This document shows positions 5,806-8,738 of a DNA stretch of 8,738 nt, piece by piece. The translations under genes and the position numbers were made by a program. The notes beneath the pieces are model-generated. The model did not search any database, was not told the DNA's origin, and was given only the letters and a program-made list of their open reading frames with translations. Each line of letters starts with the position of its first letter. Positions within the stretch are counted from its first letter, which is position 1. This DNA comes from Helicobacteraceae bacterium. GTDB taxonomy: Bacteria; Campylobacterota; Campylobacteria; Campylobacterales; Sulfurimonadaceae. The stretch is taken from assembly GCA_027057185.1 (NCBI GenBank), contig JALUJE010000202.1, forward strand, positions 1 through 8,738. Reading direction: 5' to 3'.

Positions 5806-6821
5806 GAGTCGTTCTTACCGGCGGCGGTACCGGTGGTCATTTGAGTATTGCCTCAGCGCTTTTACGGGTATTGCGGCAGCGTGGTGATGAGGTCATCTAT
5901 ATTGGTTCAACGTCGGGGCAGGATCGAACGTGGTTTGCCGGGGAAGAGGCGTTGAAGCGCGTCTATTTTTTGGAGACCAGCGGCGTGGTCAACAAAAAAG
6001 GCTGGCGCAAAGTTGTGTCATTATTTCATATTTTTAGAGCGTTTTTGACATCGCGTTCGATACTGACCTCCTCCCGGGTTGATGCGGTGATTAGTGTTGG
6101 AGGATTTTCGGCGGCACCGGCATCATTGGCAGCGGTGAGTCTAAAGATCCCCTTTTTTATTCATGAACAAAATGCTGTTATGGGTAGACTCAATGCTTTA
6201 CTCAAGCCCTATGCTACCGCTTTTTTCAGCTCGTATGATGCAGACTCTGCAGTCAAAGGCTATCCGGTAAATCAGAAACTTTTTGAGACGGCTCGTATTC
6301 GGAACGCAAAGCATACCATCATCTTTTTGGGCGGCTCCCAAGGAGCGGAGTTCATTAACAATCTGGCACTGCAGATGGCACCAAAACTTCTGGCTCGGGG
6401 GATGCAGGTGATTCATCAAGCCGGCGATCGTGATTATGAACGCCTCAAAACGGCCTATGCGTCACAAAATTTACATGTAGAACTCTATGGCTTTACCAAA
6501 GCACTTCCAAAGCTGTTAGAGCGCAGTGATATTGCAGTGTCTCGTGCAGGTGCAAGTACATTGTGGGAGTTATGTGCTAACGGTCTGCCGGCGTTTTACA
6601 TTCCTTACCCCTACGCTGCCGGCGATCATCAGTATTATAATGCACAGTTTTTGGTGACACGGCAATTGGCATGGTGTCGACGACAGGGGGATGTCACGGC
6701 CGAGCAGATACTTGCTGTTTTAGATGATGACATTGCACCGATGAGCCGTGGTATTATGGCACTGGCTGAACCCGATGCCAGCGAGAAGATAATTCAACAT
6801 ATAGAAGGAATAATTTCATGA
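5802..6821 (+). CDS. murG: UDP-GlcNAc:undecaprenyl-PP-MurNAc-pentapeptide GlcNAc transferase MurG
   Basis: MurG adds GlcNAc to lipid I to form lipid II on the inner face of the cytoplasmic membrane, the last cytoplasmic step of wall synthesis. The 339-aa length fits the family. Two Rossmann-like halves are visible. The N-terminal half carries the glycine-rich GGGTGGH at 7-13, SVGGFSAAPA at 98-107 and HEQN at 131-134. The C-terminal half carries GGSQGA at 187-192, the UDP-GlcNAc site SRAGASTLWEL at 257-267, and PYPYAAGDHQ at 278-287. No key residue is obviously missing. It overlaps ftsW upstream (ATGA at 5802-5805) and dedA downstream (ATGA at 6818-6821), so the three genes are probably translationally coupled on one transcript. 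Confidence 0.96.
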   Translation: MRVVLTGGGTGGHLSIASALLRVLRQRGDEVIYIGSTSGQDRTWFAGEEALKRVYFLETSGVVNKKGWRKVVSLFHIFRAFLTSRSILTSSRVDAVISVGGFSAAPASLAAVSLKIPFFIHEQNAVMGRLNALLKPYATAFFSSYDADSAVKGYPVNQKLFETARIRNAKHTIIFLGGSQGAEFINNLALQMAPKLLARGMQVIHQAGDRDYERLKTAYASQNLHVELYGFTKALPKLLERSDIAVSRAGASTLWELCANGLPAFYIPYPYAAGDHQYYNAQFLVTRQLAWCRRQGDVTAEQILAVLDDDIAPMSRGIMALAEPDASEKIIQHIEGIIS

Positions 6822-7426
6822 TAGCAGACATAGCGCAGTGGATGGTGGATACTATCTTTCAGTTTGGATATTTGGGTATTTTTGTATTAATGGTAATTGA
6901 GAGTTCATTTATTCCATTTCCGAGTGAAGTGGTACTGATTCCAGCAGGCTATCTTGCCAGCAAGGGAGAGATGCATTTGGCTATGATTTTTGCAATGGCT
7001 CTGTTTGGCTCGCTGGTGGGTGCTCTGGTTAATTACTTTGGTGCTATGTTGATTGGTAGAAAGGTGCTCGAAAAGTATGGAAAATATGTGTTGATTAAAC
7101 CGGAAACTCTCGACAAAATGGATCGCTATTTTGAGCAGCACGGTCACATTTCAACCTTTACAGGGCGATTGATTCCGGGGATTCGTCAGCTCATTTCCAT
7201 TCCGGCGGGTATTGCTCGAATGGAGATGAAGGTCTTTATTCTATATACATCGTTGGGAGCAGGGTTATGGGCAGCGATCTTAATTGTTTTGGGGTATGCG
7301 ATTGGCGATAACGAGACCTTGATTAAAGAGTATTTGACACAAATTACCATCGTGGCGGTTGTGGGGGTTATTGTACTACTCGCCGGATATTTCTATGTGC
7401 AAAGAAAGCGTGCTTCTAAAGAGTAG
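6818..7426 (+). CDS. DedA-family (SNARE-associated/VTT) membrane protein, possible undecaprenyl-phosphate translocase
   Basis: A 202-aa inner-membrane protein of the DedA family. It shows the family's re-entrant ESSFIPFPSE motif (Glu28 and Glu37) and the FTGRLIPGIRQLISIPAG motif, with Arg117 and Arg123 six residues apart like the essential arginine pair of E. coli YqjA. Hydrophobic segments lie at about 15-30, 35-50, 55-80, 138-162 and 176-194, and the tail is basic (QRKRASKE). Some DedA proteins are established flippases that return undecaprenyl phosphate to the cytoplasmic face; others are linked to membrane potential or antimicrobial resistance. The start overlaps the murG stop (ATGA) and has AAGGA upstream, which ties it to the lipid II pathway. 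The substrate is inferred, not shown. The stop lies 9 bp from the convergent nusA stop. Confidence 0.9.
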   Translation: MIADIAQWMVDTIFQFGYLGIFVLMVIESSFIPFPSEVVLIPAGYLASKGEMHLAMIFAMALFGSLVGALVNYFGAMLIGRKVLEKYGKYVLIKPETLDKMDRYFEQHGHISTFTGRLIPGIRQLISIPAGIARMEMKVFILYTSLGAGLWAAILIVLGYAIGDNETLIKEYLTQITIVAVVGVIVLLAGYFYVQRKRASKE

Positions 7427-7435
7427 AAAGCGTTC

Positions 7436-8563
7436 CTATCTAAAGAGCGCTTCTAGAGACTCGACACCCTCTTTTTTCTCTTCGCTGTGGCCGCTGCTCT
7501 CGCCGTCCGTCTCGACAAGTTCAATGTTCATTCCGGTTAGCATTGAGGCAAGGCGAATGTTGATACCGCTACGTCCGATAGCTTTGGATTTTTGATCAGC
7601 TGGAAGGGTGACAATGGCTTTTTTGGTCTCATCTTCATCGCTGCCTTCAATGACTACTGAGCTGATAATGGCCGGGCTCATCACCCGGGCAATAAAGAGT
7701 TCAGGAATGGTGGTGTACTCAATACAGTCAATATTCTCACCGCACAGTTCGTCGCTGACAGCATTGATGCGTACGCCTTTGACACCGACGGTTGCACCGA
7801 CGGGATCGACTTGCGGATGGGTAGAGAGCAGGGCAATTTTGGCGCGCTCCCCAGGAATTCGGGCACTTTTTTCAATAATAACCATGCCATCTTTGATTTC
7901 GGGAACCTCTAAACATAAGAGCTCTTCTAAAAACTTTGGAGAGGTACGGGAGAGTTCAATGCTAATGCCGTTAGAACTGTCAATATTGACGCGGCGTACA
8001 ACAGCCTGAAGCACATCACCAGCCTGAAATATCTCCCCTTTAATACGGCTTTTCATCGGTAGTATCGCACGGATTTCATCCATCTCAATAAACGTATTTT
8101 GTTCGTTATCGACATGTACGACCCGACCCGAGACAATGCTGCCGATTCGGCTTTTGTATTTGTTGTAGAGTTCATCTTCAACCAGACGTTGCACATGAAA
8201 CTCAATCTCACGGTGCAAGGAGCTCGCTGCCGTGCGTCCATAATCTTCCAAGTTATGGTCAATTTGCAGTTGGTCACCCACTTCAACATCATCATCCATT
8301 GCTTTGGCATCTTGTAATGAAATATACTTGTGGGACTCTTCGTCATCATTTAAAAGGGCATCGTCATCTTTAACGACGGTAATGGACTGAAACAGTGAGA
8401 GTGATTTGGTCTCCGGGTCAATTTCTGCTTCATAATAGAGTTCTGGGTCAATACAGCGCTTGGCAGTTTGAATGAACGCACGCTTTAGTGCTTCGGCAAC
8501 ACTCTCTGGCTGAAGTCCTTTTTCATGTGCAATGGCATCAATGATATCTACAATTTTTTCCAT
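7436..8563 (-). CDS. nusA: Transcription termination/antitermination factor NusA
   Basis: NusA binds RNA polymerase and nascent RNA and modulates pausing, termination and antitermination. Domains of the 375-aa product: N-terminal polymerase-binding domain (1 to about 130, starting MEKIVDIIDAIAHEKGL), S1 domain about 138-205, KH1 with ARIPGERAK and GVKG at 260-263, and KH2 with GRSG at 330-333. It ends in a short acidic tail; the C-terminal acidic repeats of E. coli NusA are absent, as is usual outside certain proteobacteria. The frame continues to a GTG at 8650, but the family's N-terminus starts at the ATG at 8563, which has AGGGG (8570-8574) 6 nt upstream. The longer form would also run over the likely promoter. 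Neither rimP nor infB is next to it, so it appears to be monocistronic. Confidence 0.95.
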   Translation of the reverse strand: MEKIVDIIDAIAHEKGLQPESVAEALKRAFIQTAKRCIDPELYYEAEIDPETKSLSLFQSITVVKDDDALLNDDEESHKYISLQDAKAMDDDVEVGDQLQIDHNLEDYGRTAASSLHREIEFHVQRLVEDELYNKYKSRIGSIVSGRVVHVDNEQNTFIEMDEIRAILPMKSRIKGEIFQAGDVLQAVVRRVNIDSSNGISIELSRTSPKFLEELLCLEVPEIKDGMVIIEKSARIPGERAKIALLSTHPQVDPVGATVGVKGVRINAVSDELCGENIDCIEYTTIPELFIARVMSPAIISSVVIEGSDEDETKKAIVTLPADQKSKAIGRSGINIRLASMLTGMNIELVETDGESSGHSEEKKEGVESLEALFR

Positions 8564-8641
8564 AATAATCCCCTGTACAGTCATATCAAAATGTTCATAA
8601 AAAGTTAATGTTAATTTGGAAGCCGATTTATGAAGAGGATA

Positions 8642-8647
8642 ATTGTA
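8642..8647 (-). promoter_or_regulatory. Candidate sigma-70 -10 box for nusA
   Basis: TACAAT on the minus strand (in GTGTACAATTAT), which would give a leader of about 70 nt before the ATG at 8563. No clear -35. The leader includes an 8-bp palindrome CTGTACAG (8573-8580) touching the ribosome site. Confidence 0.4.
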
Positions 8648-8686
8648 CACAAAAAATGCTTAATAAGATATTTACCCAAAGAGAGA

Positions 8687-8692
8687 TATAAT
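8687..8692 (+). promoter_or_regulatory. Sigma-70 -10 box for the gene starting at 8727
   Basis: Perfect TATAAT in GATATAATGC, 34 nt before the ATG at 8727, divergent from the nusA promoter. It fits the -10-only promoters of this phylum. Confidence 0.55.
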
Positions 8693-8726
8693 GCAAAAAA
8701 TTTGATAAATGGACAAAGGAGCATGT

Positions 8727-8738
8727 ATGGAGTTGAAA
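8727..8738 (+). CDS. Start of an unidentified gene (only first four codons, MELK)
   Basis: The ATG at 8727 follows a strong AAAGGAG (8715-8721) at a 5-nt spacing and a perfect -10 box. An ATG at 8723 is out of frame with it and only 1 nt from the ribosome site, so it is less likely. Four codons are too few to identify the product. Confidence 0.6.

Noticed and set aside
7421..7456. Stem TAGAAAGCG/CGCTTCTA at the dedA/nusA junction as a bidirectional terminator
   Set aside because: The stem has a bulge and a loop of about 15 nt; no T-run follows directly on either strand.
7608..8009. 133-codon open frame on the plus strand opposite nusA
   Set aside because: It is antisense to well-conserved S1/KH coding sequence, its protein is low-complexity Ser/Leu/Thr-rich, and it has no ribosome site; a shadow of nusA.
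8564..8650. N-terminal extension of NusA from a GTG at 8650
   Set aside because: Family N-terminus and a good AGGGG ribosome site both point to the ATG at 8563; the extension covers the likely -10 box and its residues do not look like NusA.
1..8738. CRISPR array, mobile element, tRNA/rRNA, toxin-antitoxin or defence island
   Set aside because: Reading all gaps and frames showed no regularly spaced repeats, transposase-like protein, cloverleaf-like sequence or unusual coding; nearly all of the window is accounted for by core genes.

Overview
This window is ordinary core-chromosome DNA from a member of the Campylobacterota (Epsilonproteobacteria). The flgB-flgC-fliE-ftsI order matches what is known from Campylobacter jejuni. 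A C. jejuni-like sigma-54 promoter stands before flgB, NusA lacks the C-terminal acidic repeats, and the apparent sigma-70 promoters have a -10 box but no clear -35. Base composition looks moderate, above that of Campylobacter by eye, which would suit a Sulfuricurvum/Sulfurovum/Sulfurimonas-like organism. I did not calculate GC content and cannot fix the genus.

Layout: a left-truncated DUF481 outer-membrane barrel gene (+, to 1076) runs tail-to-tail into ftsI (-). ftsI is the last gene of a minus-strand flagellar/division group, flgB-flgC-fliE-ftsI (4181 down to 1080). A small secreted protein gene of unknown function lies upstream on the same strand (4546-4292). It is divergent from a tightly overlapped plus-strand operon, ftsW-murG-dedA (4639-7426), which in turn runs tail-to-tail into a stand-alone nusA (8563-7436). 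A further plus-strand gene begins at 8727 and is cut off after four codons.

How the genes fit together: MurG makes lipid II, FtsW polymerises it and FtsI cross-links it at the septum. The DedA-family protein, whose start overlaps the murG stop, is a candidate for recycling undecaprenyl phosphate, the lipid carrier released by that pathway. FlgB, FlgC and FliE form the proximal rod and its base in the periplasm and must cross the same wall. The window therefore holds envelope and division machinery wrapped around flagellar rod genes.

I found no mobile element, CRISPR array, tRNA, rRNA or defence system, and nothing that amounts to a new multi-gene system. The points worth a second look are the murG-dedA coupling, a sigma-54 promoter bracketed by a 12-bp direct repeat, a 17-bp palindrome over a putative promoter, a long inverted repeat between fliE and ftsI, and the unassigned secreted protein. 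No intergenic gap exceeds about 165 bp.
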